A DNA stretch of 33,708 bases from Acidobacteriales bacterium 13_2_20CM_55_8 (GTDB taxonomy: Bacteria; Acidobacteriota; Terriglobia; Terriglobales; Acidobacteriaceae): positions 1 to 33,708 of the forward strand of contig MNDG01000156.1 of assembly GCA_001914815.1 (NCBI GenBank). The letters run 5' to 3'. This document shows, one piece after another, positions 9,203 to 17,982 of this stretch (positions are counted from its first letter, which is position 1; each line of letters begins with the position of its first letter). Both the position numbers and the translations under genes were made by a program. The notes below the pieces were generated by a model that was given only the letters and a program-made list of their open reading frames with translations, was not told where the DNA came from and made no database searches.

Positions 9203-9541
9203 ATGACCAAACTTGAAGCGATTATTCAGCCATCGAGATTTGAAACCGTAAAGGAAGTGCTTAGCGAACTCGGCGTGGAAGGCATGACCATATCCGATGT
9301 GCGCGGACATGGACGCCAGAAAGGTCACACTGAGACGTATCGAGGCCGCGAATACAGTGTTGACTTGTTGCCGAAAATCAAACTGGAGATGGTCCTACCC
9401 GATAACCTGGTGGACGCCGTGGTAGACGCCATTGTGCAGACAGCTGGTAGTGGAAAAATTGGCGATGGCAAGATCTTTCTCTACCGGGTGGAGGAAGCGA
9501 TCCGGATCCGGAATCAAGAACGCGGAGTAGCGGCTTTGTAG
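9203..9541 (+). CDS. glnB: Nitrogen regulatory protein PII (first copy)
   Basis: A 112-residue trimeric signal protein that binds ATP/ADP and 2-oxoglutarate and controls AmtB and nitrogen enzymes. The frame is open further upstream, to 9128, but the ATG at 9203 gives exactly the standard GlnB length and follows GAGGcaaAGGGA. The T-loop GHGRQKGHTETYRGREYSVD contains Y51, the residue uridylylated by GlnD. The C-terminal signature is SGKIGDGKIFLYRVEEAIRIR. It sits 71 bp after amtB and probably shares its transcript. It is closely similar to the second PII at 11273, which suggests a duplicated amtB-glnB unit. Confidence 0.96.
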   Translation: MTKLEAIIQPSRFETVKEVLSELGVEGMTISDVRGHGRQKGHTETYRGREYSVDLLPKIKLEMVLPDNLVDAVVDAIVQTAGSGKIGDGKIFLYRVEEAIRIRNQERGVAAL

Positions 9542-9784
9542 TTAATCGCTCTCAGTCGAGGGACGCGTCTCTTAAAAGTCGCGAGCTAATGCGTGATCGC
9601 CGCGCAGAAGGTGTATTGTGCCCATAACCTTTCCTGATAGGCGTCATAAATAGTTTCAATTTCCCGAACTCTGAGTGGCTAGTTAAAGTAACGGTCTTGC
9701 AGCGCCTTTTCCGTTTGAGTAGTGCAGCCAACGGTTCGGCGCGCGGGTTCTACTCGACCTCCTGAAGCCAAGGAGCAAGACAAA
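9542..9784. other. Spacer between first glnB and second amtB
   Basis: About 240 bp with no gene. The frame of amtB is open back to a GTG at 9722, but AGGAG at 9771-9775 points to the TTG at 9785. No clear promoter or terminator was identified. Confidence 0.35.
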
Positions 9785-11221
9785 TTGTTCGCAGACAAAC
9801 GAGGGGTCAAGGTACTCCTAACGTTGCTGTTCCTTTGGATTGCGGCTTATTCTGCGTTTCCACAGACATCCTCAAGCCTCACTTCCGCCGGCTCTGAGAG
9901 CCAAACGGAACGCATCACCCGACTTGAGCAAGCTGTCACCGAGGCCAAGAATTCCGCAGATAACTCATGGATGCTAGTGAGTTCCGCGCTCGTACTATTG
10001 ATGACTGGCCCCGGCCTGGCTCTTTTCTATGGCGGGCTGGTACGTAAGAAGAATGTGCTGGCCACCATGATGCAGAGCTTTGCCTTGATGGCCATAGTCA
10101 CAATTCTTTGGGCGCTCGTCGGTTATAGTCTCTCGTTTGGAACAGGAAACAGCTTCATTGGAGCTTTCGATCACATCTTCTTGCGAGGAGTAGGCCTGCT
10201 ACCGGATGCAGACTATTCCGCCACCATCCCGCAACAGACCTTCATGGTATACCAGCTAATGTTTGCCATCATCACCCCTGCGCTGATCACCGGAGCATTC
10301 GCGGAGCGGATGAAGTTCAGCGCCATGGTTCTGTTCATGATCCTGTGGTCGATCGTTGTGTACGACCCGATGGCCCACATGGTCTGGGGAAAAGGAGGCC
10401 TGCTGAACGCGGCTTTAGGCGGACGCTTTCCCACGCTCGATTTTGCCGGCGGAACTGTGGTCCATGTGACGTCTGGAGTCTCCGCGCTGGTGTGTGCTCT
10501 TTATCTGGGAAAACGTGTCGGTTATCCGCGAGAGCCCATGCCGCCCCATAGTGTGGTGCTAAGTTTCATAGGAGCCTGCTTGCTTTGGGTGGGGTGGTTC
10601 GGATTCAACGCCGGAAGCGCATTGGCCGCGGGCCCGTTGGCCACGAGTGCTTTTGTCGCCACCCATTTCGGAGCGGCTGCTGCGGTTGTGGGCTGGGCAG
10701 GAGCTGAATGGATACGAAATGGCAAGCCCAGCACTCTCGGTGCTGTCTCTGGCGCCGTAGCTGGACTCGTAGCCATCACACCTGCGGCGGGATTTGTCAG
10801 CCCGATGTCTGCTCTCGCGATTGGCTTGATCGCCGGAGTGGTTTGTTACCTGATGGTCGCACAAGTGAAGGCTCGATTAGGCTACGACGATTCCCTGGAT
10901 GCTTTCGGCGTACATGGTACGGGCGGTACGATTGGCGCTCTGCTCACAGGTGTATTCGCCTCGCGCGCAATTAATCCTATTTTCAAGGATGCGCAGGGGA
11001 ACATCACGGGGCTGGGCGTCGTTGATGGAAATGCCGGCCAGTTATTAAATCAGTTTGTTGGGGTGGTAATTGGCTGGGTTCTGGCTGCGGTTGGAACGCT
11101 GGTCATCCTGAAGGTTGTCGACTTAACGATCGGATTGCGGGTTCCGGAAGGTCATGAGATCCAGGGTCTGGATCTGTCGCAGCACGGAGAAGAAGGCTAC
11201 AACTTCGAAGTGTCAGCTTGA
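9785..11221 (+). CDS. amtB: Ammonium channel/transporter AmtB (second copy)
   Basis: A second Amt channel, 478 residues from the TTG at 9785. I chose this start because AGGAG lies 9 bp upstream and the protein then begins with a normal signal peptide (MFADKRGVKVLLTLLFLWIAAYSAFPQ). A further 21 codons are open to a GTG at 9722. A short helical stretch (SQTERITRLEQAVTEAKNS) precedes 11 membrane helices starting near WMLVSSALVLLMTGPGLALF. The twin pore histidines are H227 (FAGGTVVHVTSG) and H377 (AFGVHGTGGTIGAL). The C-terminal GHEIQGLDLSQHGEEGYNFE is the canonical PII-binding tail. It belongs to the classic bacterial AmtB type, unlike the more divergent first copy. Confidence 0.96.
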   Translation: MFADKRGVKVLLTLLFLWIAAYSAFPQTSSSLTSAGSESQTERITRLEQAVTEAKNSADNSWMLVSSALVLLMTGPGLALFYGGLVRKKNVLATMMQSFALMAIVTILWALVGYSLSFGTGNSFIGAFDHIFLRGVGLLPDADYSATIPQQTFMVYQLMFAIITPALITGAFAERMKFSAMVLFMILWSIVVYDPMAHMVWGKGGLLNAALGGRFPTLDFAGGTVVHVTSGVSALVCALYLGKRVGYPREPMPPHSVVLSFIGACLLWVGWFGFNAGSALAAGPLATSAFVATHFGAAAAVVGWAGAEWIRNGKPSTLGAVSGAVAGLVAITPAAGFVSPMSALAIGLIAGVVCYLMVAQVKARLGYDDSLDAFGVHGTGGTIGALLTGVFASRAINPIFKDAQGNITGLGVVDGNAGQLLNQFVGVVIGWVLAAVGTLVILKVVDLTIGLRVPEGHEIQGLDLSQHGEEGYNFEVSA

Positions 11222-11272
11222 GGACGAAAGACGGGCAGCCGCGAGTGAGCTCAGTTCTTGAGACGGAGTACG

Positions 11273-11611
11273 ATGACAAAAATTGAAGCTGTGATTCAGA
11301 CGTCGAAATTGGAAGCGGTCAAAACCGCACTTCACGATATCGGTGTAGAAGGAATGACCGTGCTCGAGGCGCGAGGACACGGAAGGCAGAAAGGACATAC
11401 TGAGTTTTATCGTGGACGAGAGTACACCGTGGATCTGATTCCAAAAATCAAGCTGGAAATGGTATTGGCTGATGACATGGTGGAAAGAGCAGTAGACGCG
11501 ATCGTGAATGCCGCACGCAGCGGACAGATTGGCGACGGCAAGATTTTCTTGTCCAAGGTCGACGAGGCGATCCGCATTCGAAATCAAGAGCGAGGGAACG
11601 CCGCGCTCTAG
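11273..11611 (+). CDS. glnB: Nitrogen regulatory protein PII (second copy, GlnK-like by position)
   Basis: A 112-residue PII protein. The ATG at 11273 follows ACGGAG by 4 bp and gives the exact family length; an in-frame start 15 bp upstream is less likely. The T-loop GHGRQKGHTEFYRGREYTVD has Y51, and the C-terminal signature SGQIGDGKIFLSKVDEAIRIR is intact. It lies 51 bp after the second amtB. By position it would be the GlnK partner that plugs that channel when nitrogen is abundant, but sequence alone does not separate GlnB from GlnK here. Confidence 0.96.
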   Translation: MTKIEAVIQTSKLEAVKTALHDIGVEGMTVLEARGHGRQKGHTEFYRGREYTVDLIPKIKLEMVLADDMVERAVDAIVNAARSGQIGDGKIFLSKVDEAIRIRNQERGNAAL

Positions 11612-11693
11612 ATACTAAGTTCTTTCTCGCCGCGATTCACTGATGCTCAGCTTATCCGTTTTATTTCATATGGTGCAAAAAGACTGAAATCGT

Positions 11694-14288
11694 ATGTCAC
11701 TAACGGCTGTCACTTTTACAACTCAGGACTATTTCAAGAAAGAGTCCGAGAAGGTCCGGGCCAGATTTGAAGATTCGCACAACGGCAAAGCCGCCGTCCG
11801 CGAGCGTTCGGATCTGGTCGACAAGGTCACAACGCAGTTGTGGAACTCCGCCACAGAGAGCGCGGAGCGGTTGGAAAAAGTCTGTGTCGTGGCCCTGGGA
11901 GGTTACGGGCGCCAAACGTTATTTCCGTGCTCCGATGTTGACCTCTTGTTTTTGTCTGCATCATCGCCGAGCGAGCAGGCGCAGAAGCAGATCCGGAAGC
12001 TTTGCCAGGATCTCTGGGATTTGCACCTTCGCGTCAGCCCGACTGCGCGAACCTTAGCTGATTGCAGCAAACTTCATCGCGATAACCTGGAATTCAATAT
12101 TTCGCTTCTCGATTGCCGATACCTCAGCGGTGATGAGCACCTTTTTGAGCAATTGAGAGAACAGATCATCCCGAAAATGGTTGCCCGCGACGCTATCGAG
12201 TTAATGCAGAGACTCGTCGACCTGACTCGGGCGAGGCACAAAAAATACGGGCACACGATTTTTCACCTGGAACCAAACATAAAAGATTGCCCAGGTGGCA
12301 TGCGCGACTATCAAGTCGCGTCCTGGCTCACGTTGGTATCAGAACTCGAGAAAACTGGCACGTGGCCGACAGAGAACGTCTTACCAATGACACTCCGCAA
12401 AGATTGCGGCGCGGCTCTGGATTTTCTTTCGACCGTGCGATGTTTCCTGCATTACCGGCAAGGCCGCGACCTCAACGGGCTTACGTACGAACTCCAATCG
12501 GAGGCCGCCGCGGCTGGAATTGGTTCTGCGGGAGGATCCCCAATCACGCCGAGCGACTGGATGCGAGGTTATTTTCGGCACGCTCGGTCGATTTACCGGC
12601 TTACAGTTCTTCTCGACGAAGTGCCTCAGACACGCTCGGGTCTCTACAGGTTCTTCGAAAGCCGCAAGTCGCGTCTCTCCAATGCTGATTTTTCGGTGGT
12701 GGATGGGCGGGTTTTCTTAAGACAGCTCTCCTCGGTGGAAGACCCGTCCGTACTCTTCAGTCTTTTTGAATTTGTGGCCCGGCACGGCCTCAAGCTGGGT
12801 GCGGAAACTGAGCGATGCGCTGAAGCGGAGCTGCGCGGCACCCAGCAGCGGGCGAGTCAGTATCCGGAGCTCTGGTCACATTTCCGTCGAATCTTGACAC
12901 TGCCTCACGCCGGTGCAGCGCTTCGTGCAATGCATCAGGCGGGTTTGCTGGTTCTTCTTTTTTCAGAGTTCCGAGCAATCGATTCGCTCGTGATTCGGGA
13001 TTACTACCACAGGTACACCGTGGATGAGCATTCAATCGTCGCGATCGAAAACCTACATGCGCTCCGTAACCCTGACGAGGAATTGGATCGGCGTTTCCGC
13101 GACGTCCTTGATGGAATCGAAAAACCCGAGCTCCTGTTTTTGGCGCTTCTTTTGCACGATGTCGGCAAAGGCCTCCTGACAGACAACCACGTTGAAGGAA
13201 GTCTCCAAGCCGCCGAGAAAATATTGGACCGGCTACACCTCGAAACCGACGATCAAAACACAGTGCGCTTTCTGATTGGCAGTCATCTGCGAATGTCGGC
13301 AATGGTTAGAGGGCGCGACATTTTCGATCCTCAGGTGGTGCAGGAATTTTGCGACTCCGTGAGTACGACGGAACGACTGAAGATGCTCACTTTGTTAACC
13401 TATGCGGATATCAAGGCTGTCAATCCAGAGGCTCTCACTCCGTGGAAAGCGGAAATAATCTGGCAGCTCTACGCCGCCTCTTCCAACTATCTGAGCCGAA
13501 CCATAGACGACCAACGGGTGGACGCGCATACCTCGAACGAAGAGCATATTAAGCGGATTGTTTCGACCGCGTCGCCAGACGTCGACTCCGGGAAACTGAT
13601 CTCCTTCCTGGAAGGGTTCCCCAAGCGGTATCTGCTGACGCATGCTCCGGACGAAATCGTCTCCCACTACCGAATGCACCAGCGCTGGGACGGAGTCGAG
13701 CCTCAGATTGATCTTCTGAAACGCAATGGCTACTACGAGGTTGTTTTGCTGACCCTTGATCGTCCTTCGCTCTTTGCCCGGGTAGCTGGCACGCTTTCGT
13801 CCTGGGGTATGAATATCCTGAAGGCGGAAGCATTTTCAAACAAAACCGGAACCGTGCTGGATACGTTTCGCTTTGTCGACCTCTTCCGCACCTTGGATAT
13901 GAATCCGACCGAAAAGGCGCGACTGAAGCGGAGTCTCTCCGATAGCATCTCCGGGGAGATCGACGTCATGGAAATGATGGAGACGAAATTCAAGCCGGCG
14001 ACCAAAGTCCCCAAAGTGAAAATCCAACCTAGCATTCGCATCGATGACGAGAGTTCCTCCCACAGCACGCTTATCGAAATTACGGCGCAGGATCGTCCCG
14101 GGCTGCTGTACGACATCAGTTCCAATCTCACTGAACTGGGCTGCAACATCGAGGTAGCGATCATCGATACTCAAGGTCAATCGGCGATTGACGTGTTTTA
14201 TGTTACGCAGGGCGGAGGGAAGCTAAATCCGATCTTGCGGGGTAGAATGCGTGACGCTCTGCTGCAACAGCTCGGGAGAAAATATTGA
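11694..14288 (+). CDS. glnD: PII uridylyltransferase / uridylyl-removing enzyme
   Basis: An 864-residue bifunctional nitrogen sensor that uridylylates PII when glutamine is low and removes UMP when it is high. Domains in order: nucleotidyltransferase with LGGYGR (69-73) and metal-binding D81 and D83 in PCSDVDLLFL; the GlnD-specific segment IKDCPGGMRD (197-205); an HD hydrolase with HD at 488-489 in LLLHDVGKG; and two ACT domains that bind glutamine, starting near VVLLTLDRPSLFARVAG (about 683) and IEITAQDRPGLLYDIS (about 794). The length is close to E. coli GlnD (890). It sits 80 bp after the second glnB, so substrate and modifying enzyme are adjacent. It converges with the minus-strand gene ending at 14325. 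Confidence 0.97.
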   Translation: MSLTAVTFTTQDYFKKESEKVRARFEDSHNGKAAVRERSDLVDKVTTQLWNSATESAERLEKVCVVALGGYGRQTLFPCSDVDLLFLSASSPSEQAQKQIRKLCQDLWDLHLRVSPTARTLADCSKLHRDNLEFNISLLDCRYLSGDEHLFEQLREQIIPKMVARDAIELMQRLVDLTRARHKKYGHTIFHLEPNIKDCPGGMRDYQVASWLTLVSELEKTGTWPTENVLPMTLRKDCGAALDFLSTVRCFLHYRQGRDLNGLTYELQSEAAAAGIGSAGGSPITPSDWMRGYFRHARSIYRLTVLLDEVPQTRSGLYRFFESRKSRLSNADFSVVDGRVFLRQLSSVEDPSVLFSLFEFVARHGLKLGAETERCAEAELRGTQQRASQYPELWSHFRRILTLPHAGAALRAMHQAGLLVLLFSEFRAIDSLVIRDYYHRYTVDEHSIVAIENLHALRNPDEELDRRFRDVLDGIEKPELLFLALLLHDVGKGLLTDNHVEGSLQAAEKILDRLHLETDDQNTVRFLIGSHLRMSAMVRGRDIFDPQVVQEFCDSVSTTERLKMLTLLTYADIKAVNPEALTPWKAEIIWQLYAASSNYLSRTIDDQRVDAHTSNEEHIKRIVSTASPDVDSGKLISFLEGFPKRYLLTHAPDEIVSHYRMHQRWDGVEPQIDLLKRNGYYEVVLLTLDRPSLFARVAGTLSSWGMNILKAEAFSNKTGTVLDTFRFVDLFRTLDMNPTEKARLKRSLSDSISGEIDVMEMMETKFKPATKVPKVKIQPSIRIDDESSSHSTLIEITAQDRPGLLYDISSNLTELGCNIEVAIIDTQGQSAIDVFYVTQGGGKLNPILRGRMRDALLQQLGRKY

Positions 14289-14324
14289 GGTGGGAAGATC
14301 AGATTTTGACCGAAACGGTCGGCA

Positions 14325-15389
14325 CTACTCCGCGAGAAGAGCGTTCAGCGCCCGCGCCAACTCTGCCTTTTCCTGCATGCCAGAGCTTTCATCATGTGTA
14401 CCCTCGGTAAGAATTGCGAGTTGTTGCGCGAACAGCCGCACCGCATCATCACGAGATAGGTAGACCGCCGCACTGGGCAACCGCACCTGCCACGTGGTAC
14501 GGTCACGCTGATCAATGATCCATCGGCGCCGGTCGTGCTGCTTTTTCTGGTCAATCCGGCCGTCGGATATCGATAGCGGCCCATCGATCCGGAGGTCGAC
14601 CGATCCTTTTTTGCCCTTAACTTTCATCTTCTCCACTTTGACTTGGTCGAAGACGACCACAGGTACACGCTGGTTCAATAAATCCCGCGCGCGGAGCGAG
14701 TTGCCATAGTCCTTGGATAGTTTCAGAAATGCGTCACGAATCTTTTCCGGATCGAGGCGAACCGACTCCACCACTAGAGCATCCATGATCGCTATCTGTG
14801 CAGGTTCAAAAACGATCGTGGATTCGGTTTCTTCTTCCGAACCTTTCGCCTGACTCGATGGCACGTCTGCTGTTATCGTTCGTTTAACGTAGCGGTAGAA
14901 TCGCGGATTTCCCCGTCCTCTCCAATAGGACGAATCGTAAAAATCGACTCCCACTCCCGAGCGCAATGAACTGTAGAAAGAGTGCTGGACTGGGCTAACT
15001 ATGATTCCCATGTGTCCTGGCCAGACAATCAGGTCGGCCACCTGCGGAGTCGTTACCCGTCGAAACTCATTGATTCCGGAATAAAGGTCGGAGGAGCTGG
15101 CGTAAGAGTAGGGGAATCCTGCCCGGCTATAAATTTCGTGCACCAGATGCGAGCAGTCTGGTTTGGAACGAGAGCCTTGGCGACCAAGGGCGGCGCTTAT
15201 CACTAACAGCCTGTCGTACGAGCTCATTAGTTCCGAAGTTGCCCCGTGTCGGTCGTCCAGTTCAGCGCGGGCTCGAGAAGCCAATATCCCGGAATTCTCA
15301 CGCCTTTCAGATGATTGCTGGGCATGCACGCTGCCAGCAGCAAACAATACGATCAAGAACAGAATTCGCGCCTTGATGTGGAGGGTCAT
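14325..15389 (-). CDS. Secreted NlpC/P60-like protein
   Basis: A 354-residue exported protein with a signal peptide at 1-23 (LFLIVLFAAGSVHAQ). Residues about 55-170 look like an NlpC/P60 cysteine-peptidase core. KPDCSHLVHEIYSRAG supplies the nucleophile C79, and ADLIVWPGHMGIIVSP supplies the likely catalytic H126. The family normally cleaves cell-wall peptides. The C-terminal half (about 190-354) has no domain I know; it is charged (KVEKMKVKGKKGSVDL) and contains two WxxxxRDRTTW-like strands that could form a beta fold. The gene is monocistronic and convergent with glnD, with a 36-bp gap. Confidence 0.75.
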   Translation of the reverse strand: MTLHIKARILFLIVLFAAGSVHAQQSSERRENSGILASRARAELDDRHGATSELMSSYDRLLVISAALGRQGSRSKPDCSHLVHEIYSRAGFPYSYASSSDLYSGINEFRRVTTPQVADLIVWPGHMGIIVSPVQHSFYSSLRSGVGVDFYDSSYWRGRGNPRFYRYVKRTITADVPSSQAKGSEEETESTIVFEPAQIAIMDALVVESVRLDPEKIRDAFLKLSKDYGNSLRARDLLNQRVPVVVFDQVKVEKMKVKGKKGSVDLRIDGPLSISDGRIDQKKQHDRRRWIIDQRDRTTWQVRLPSAAVYLSRDDAVRLFAQQLAILTEGTHDESSGMQEKAELARALNALLAE

Positions 15390-15531
15390 GGGTACAGTTA
15401 TTGTGATGCTACCAGGACAATTACTGCGGCTTACGAGAGTTCCAGAATGATTATGTCCATTGGGACAATGACAGTTTCGAGCAATATTTTCAACAGTTTA
15501 AAGGGACCTCAAGCGACGGGGACGCAAGATG

Positions 15532-15564
15532 AAAAAACAGCCGGTCCGAACTTGGACCAGCTGT
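15532..15564 (-). terminator. Intrinsic terminator of the SnoaL-like gene
   Basis: Read on the minus strand, 11 bp after the stop codon, ACAGCTGGTCC and GGACCGGCTGT form an 11-bp stem with one mismatch around a 6-nt loop. Six T residues follow. This is a textbook rho-independent terminator. Confidence 0.9.
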
Positions 15565-15575
15565 CTATTAAGCGA

Positions 15576-16013
15576 CTATGCTGCCCGGCCTTGAGATTCG
15601 GCTGGCAGAACTCCCAGTTGCTGCATCAACCCGAGAGCATCCCAATTTCCCCAGCTCTCGATGAATTTTCCATCTCGGACACGTGCGATGGTCATTCCTG
15701 TTACTGAAAACTGTCGCCCCGTTCTTGGAATGCCGGGCAGATCTCCTTGGTGGGTGCCGGTAGCGGTCCAGCGAATCACGACAGTATTTCCATCAGCAAA
15801 CTGGTCTTCGATGGTGTAGTGAAGATCAGGAAATGCATTGAGGTAGTGGCTAACAAATTCTTTGTGGCCCTCGATCCCGCTAGGGACCTCTGGGGACTGG
15901 GCGTCATGGTGAACGTAGTCGGCTGCCATCAGCTCATCAATAACGTTGAGCTTCTTGCTATTCCATATCTCTTCGAAGACACGCCGAGAGATTTCCTTAT
16001 TGTCCGCCGCCAT
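15576..16013 (-). CDS. SnoaL-like / ester cyclase family protein
   Basis: A 145-residue small alpha+beta barrel protein of the NTF2/SnoaL superfamily. Visible features are the N-terminal helix NKEISRRVFEEIWNSKKLNVIDELMA, YVHHDAQSPEVPSG, the strand VVIRWTATGTHQGDLPGIP, and the typical FSVTGMTIARVRDGKFIESWGNWDALGLMQQLG. Members act as polyketide cyclases or small hydrolases, or have no known substrate; this one is probably a generic ester cyclase. The ATG at 16013 is preceded by a strong AGGAGG 5 bp away. An upstream in-frame ATG would place that site inside the gene. It is followed by a clear terminator, so it is a single-gene unit. Confidence 0.85.
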   Translation of the reverse strand: MAADNKEISRRVFEEIWNSKKLNVIDELMAADYVHHDAQSPEVPSGIEGHKEFVSHYLNAFPDLHYTIEDQFADGNTVVIRWTATGTHQGDLPGIPRTGRQFSVTGMTIARVRDGKFIESWGNWDALGLMQQLGVLPAESQGRAA

Positions 16014-16145
16014 GGTGACCTCCTGATCCGGGATCATTTGGGACCCGGAGCAGTGTGGATTCTACACCCGCCGACACCGCGCAGATTTATTCTCAGGGAA
16101 ACGCCGGAAGCAAGGATCAGAGCACATTTGGGACGAACGAAAATT

Positions 16146-16171
16146 TTGTGACAGCCGGACCTGGAAGCCGG
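16146..16171. repeat. rnpB 3'-end repeat, copy B (putative attachment-site remnant)
   Basis: tttgtgacagccggacctg (16146-16164) is identical to copy A at 17674, and the match continues as AAGCCG after one mismatch. It corresponds to the last 20 or so bases of rnpB seen in reverse complement (25811 onward). The orientation is the same as in the other two copies. Confidence 0.7.
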
Positions 16172-16216
16172 TATACAGCGGACCTACTCCAGCCTTCTAT
16201 GCCAGCGCCAACCCCG

Positions 16217-17212
16217 TCACGGAACGATTGCCGCTGCTCCATCGATTGAGTCAGTTTTCATCGCGATCAAGGCTTCATTTGCTTGGTCGAGTGAGAATGG
16301 CGTTACCTTCGGTCGAAGGCCAATCTCACTCGCGATTTCAAGGAAATCCCGAGCATCAGCACGAGTCATATTTGTAACGCTGCGAAGCTGTCGTTCGCCC
16401 CAGAGCAGGTGATCGTAGTCGAATTCTGGGATCCGATCCAAGTGAATGGCATTGATGGCAACCACTCCCCCCTTTTTCAGACTGGCGAGAGCGGCGACAA
16501 CTACGTCACCGCTAGGTGCAAACGTCACAGCGCGGTCGAGCGCGACAGGCGGTCTGTCTTTCTCGTTCCCGACCCAAGTGGCTCCTAGGGAGGCGGCCAA
16601 CTTGCGATGGGAGGCACCTCGTGTCGAGACATATACTTCGCATTTCCAGGCCTTAAGCACAGCAATCGCCAGATGCGCTGACGCACCGAACCCAAACAAT
16701 CCGACCCGGTCGCCAGGTTCAACGCCCGCGACACGAAGACTGCGAAAACCGATGATGCCGGCGCACAAAAGGGGAGCGGCATGCAGATCATCGAGGGTTG
16801 TGGGAAGTGGAAATGAGAAATCAATGCGAGCCAGTGCATACTCTGCATACCCACCATCGACCGTATATCCAGTGAAGGTCGGCGAATCACAAAGATTTTC
16901 GAGACCCCGTTGGCAATACCAACACTTCCCATCCGTGCCGCCGATCCAGGAAATGCCCACACGCGTGCCCACAGGAAGCTCACGCGTAGCTCCGTCCACG
17001 ACTTCGCCGACAACTTGATGACCAGGAATTAGTTTTTCTCGAAGTGAAGGGAGTTCGCCTTCGACAATATGAAGGTCGGTTCGGCAAACGCCACAGGCCA
17101 GCACGCGCAGCAGAACATGGCCCGGCTTGAGTTCGGGTTTCGAAACTTCGACAATTCGAAGAGGCCGCTTGGAAACGTCTTGCGGTGAGGTCAGGAGAGC
17201 AGCTTTCATCAA
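16217..17212 (-). CDS. Zinc-dependent alcohol dehydrogenase (MDR superfamily)
   Basis: A 331-residue NAD(P)-dependent medium-chain dehydrogenase. The catalytic-zinc region has ACGVCRTDLHIVEGELP and GHQVVGEVV. The Rossmann motif is LFGFGASAHLAI (about 174-185). The structural-zinc lobe reads GTDGKCWYCQRGLENLC: the usual four-cysteine pattern C-x2-C-x2-C-x7-C has Asp in place of the first Cys, while the other three are present. Relatives with GYTVDGGYAEY belong to the COG1064 zinc alcohol dehydrogenases. The substrate is unknown. The gene lies between two copies of the rnpB-end repeat, suggesting arrival or duplication with that element. It is not obviously in an operon. Confidence 0.9.
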   Translation of the reverse strand: MMKAALLTSPQDVSKRPLRIVEVSKPELKPGHVLLRVLACGVCRTDLHIVEGELPSLREKLIPGHQVVGEVVDGATRELPVGTRVGISWIGGTDGKCWYCQRGLENLCDSPTFTGYTVDGGYAEYALARIDFSFPLPTTLDDLHAAPLLCAGIIGFRSLRVAGVEPGDRVGLFGFGASAHLAIAVLKAWKCEVYVSTRGASHRKLAASLGATWVGNEKDRPPVALDRAVTFAPSGDVVVAALASLKKGGVVAINAIHLDRIPEFDYDHLLWGERQLRSVTNMTRADARDFLEIASEIGLRPKVTPFSLDQANEALIAMKTDSIDGAAAIVP

Positions 17213-17272
17213 TCTCCCTGCACGCGGCTCCGGAGTGCCACTTAAGCACGGCGGCTTTTAATCAGCGGCCTG

Positions 17273-17644
17273 CTATGAGTAGTCCACCTGCCGAAGTAGT
17301 TCTTGCGCTCCCGCAACTAGGTCGGCAACTTTGTTGCGGTCGTAGTGGGCATAGTACCCGCCCATTTCCAAAGCAACTCGCTGCAAAACGTCCAGTGCGT
17401 GCGCGACGACCTTTGGCATTCCGGTTACTTCGATTGACCACAAAGTTGGACGGTAGTGCAGAAACTGGTTCCGGAAATCATCATGAATGAGGCTCAACGC
17501 CATTCTCTCGTCGTGGGTCAACTGGAGGACACTGGTAAATCCAGAAGAGTTCATCCATTGCGACTGCTGGCAACGCTTGAGGGCTTCAGGTCGGGGGCAA
17601 AAGCGCAGCCGGGCCTTAACGCGAGTGGCACAAAAACGGCACAC
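17273..17644 (-). pseudogene. C-terminal fragment of an unknown conserved protein
   Basis: The frame encodes 123 residues. Residues about 41-123 (from LQLTHDERMALSLIHDDFRN, including FLHYRPTLWSIEVTGMP) look like a genuine, conserved protein end. Residues 1-40 (MCRFCATRVKARLRFCPRPE and so on) look like translated non-coding DNA. No plausible start or Shine-Dalgarno site is visible, and the 5' side runs into the repeat at 17674. I read it as the 3' remnant of a gene cut by island integration or recombination. Its function is not recognised; the HDDxRNQFxHY helix pair is somewhat HEPN-like, but this is a guess. Confidence 0.5.
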
Positions 17645-17673
17645 TCAGTGGCAAAGCACCTGTAAGTCTAATG

Positions 17674-17704
17674 TTTGTGACAGCCGGACCTGTAAGCCGA
17701 ATTC
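17674..17704. repeat. rnpB 3'-end repeat, copy A (putative attachment site)
   Basis: Contains CAGCCGGACCTGTAAGCCGA then ATTC, which matches CAGCCGGGCCTATAAGCCGA ATTC at the 3' end of rnpB (25813-25836) with two differences over 24 bases. Further 5' (tttgtga) it matches copy B exactly. After GAATTC the similarity to rnpB ends. Confidence 0.75.
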
Positions 17705-17793
17705 GCCGGGCTGCATTGCAAACAGACAACTTATTTGAAATCAGTCGCCGCGAAGTGTCAATGATGTCAACTTTGGCAGTGATGGCAGGTTTT

Positions 17794-17814
17794 GCGTCAC
17801 ACCGGCGTCACAAT
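17794..17814. repeat. 21-bp GCGTCACAC repeat, left copy
   Basis: GCGTCACACCGGCGTCACAA (then T) contains two GCGTCACA units. A copy with one mismatch lies at 25747-25767. Both lie inside the 8.1-kb interval, close to its two ends. Confidence 0.5.
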
Positions 17815-17865
17815 TTGGCAGTCCGAGACGATTGGGGTAGAGGCTCGCAACTGCGCCCGGGTTTA

Positions 17866-17982
17866 TTAAGCTTGCTCCTCCAGGGCGCTCAAGACCCGGA
17901 CCCCCGCTCGCGTGATCCGCTCTGCCGTAAAGGATTGTGGCAGCGGAACCGCCAGCATTGGCTGATTCGTCTGCGGGTGCCG
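17866..17982 (-). other. In-frame continuation of the SNF2 helicase beyond an amber codon
   Basis: After the TAG at 17983-17985 the same frame stays open for 38 sense codons and ends with TAA at 17866-17868. It reads RHPQTNQPMLAVPLPQSFTA, then ERITRAGVRVLSALEEQA. The hydrophobic strand (MLAVPLP) and amphipathic helix resemble the normal C-terminal end of related helicases, so this is probably the lost or readthrough-encoded tail. Confidence 0.5.

Noticed and set aside
14308-14320. GACCG/CGGTC hairpin between glnD and the NlpC/P60-like gene
   Set aside because: The stem is only 5 bp and no T-run follows on either strand, so it is not a convincing terminator.
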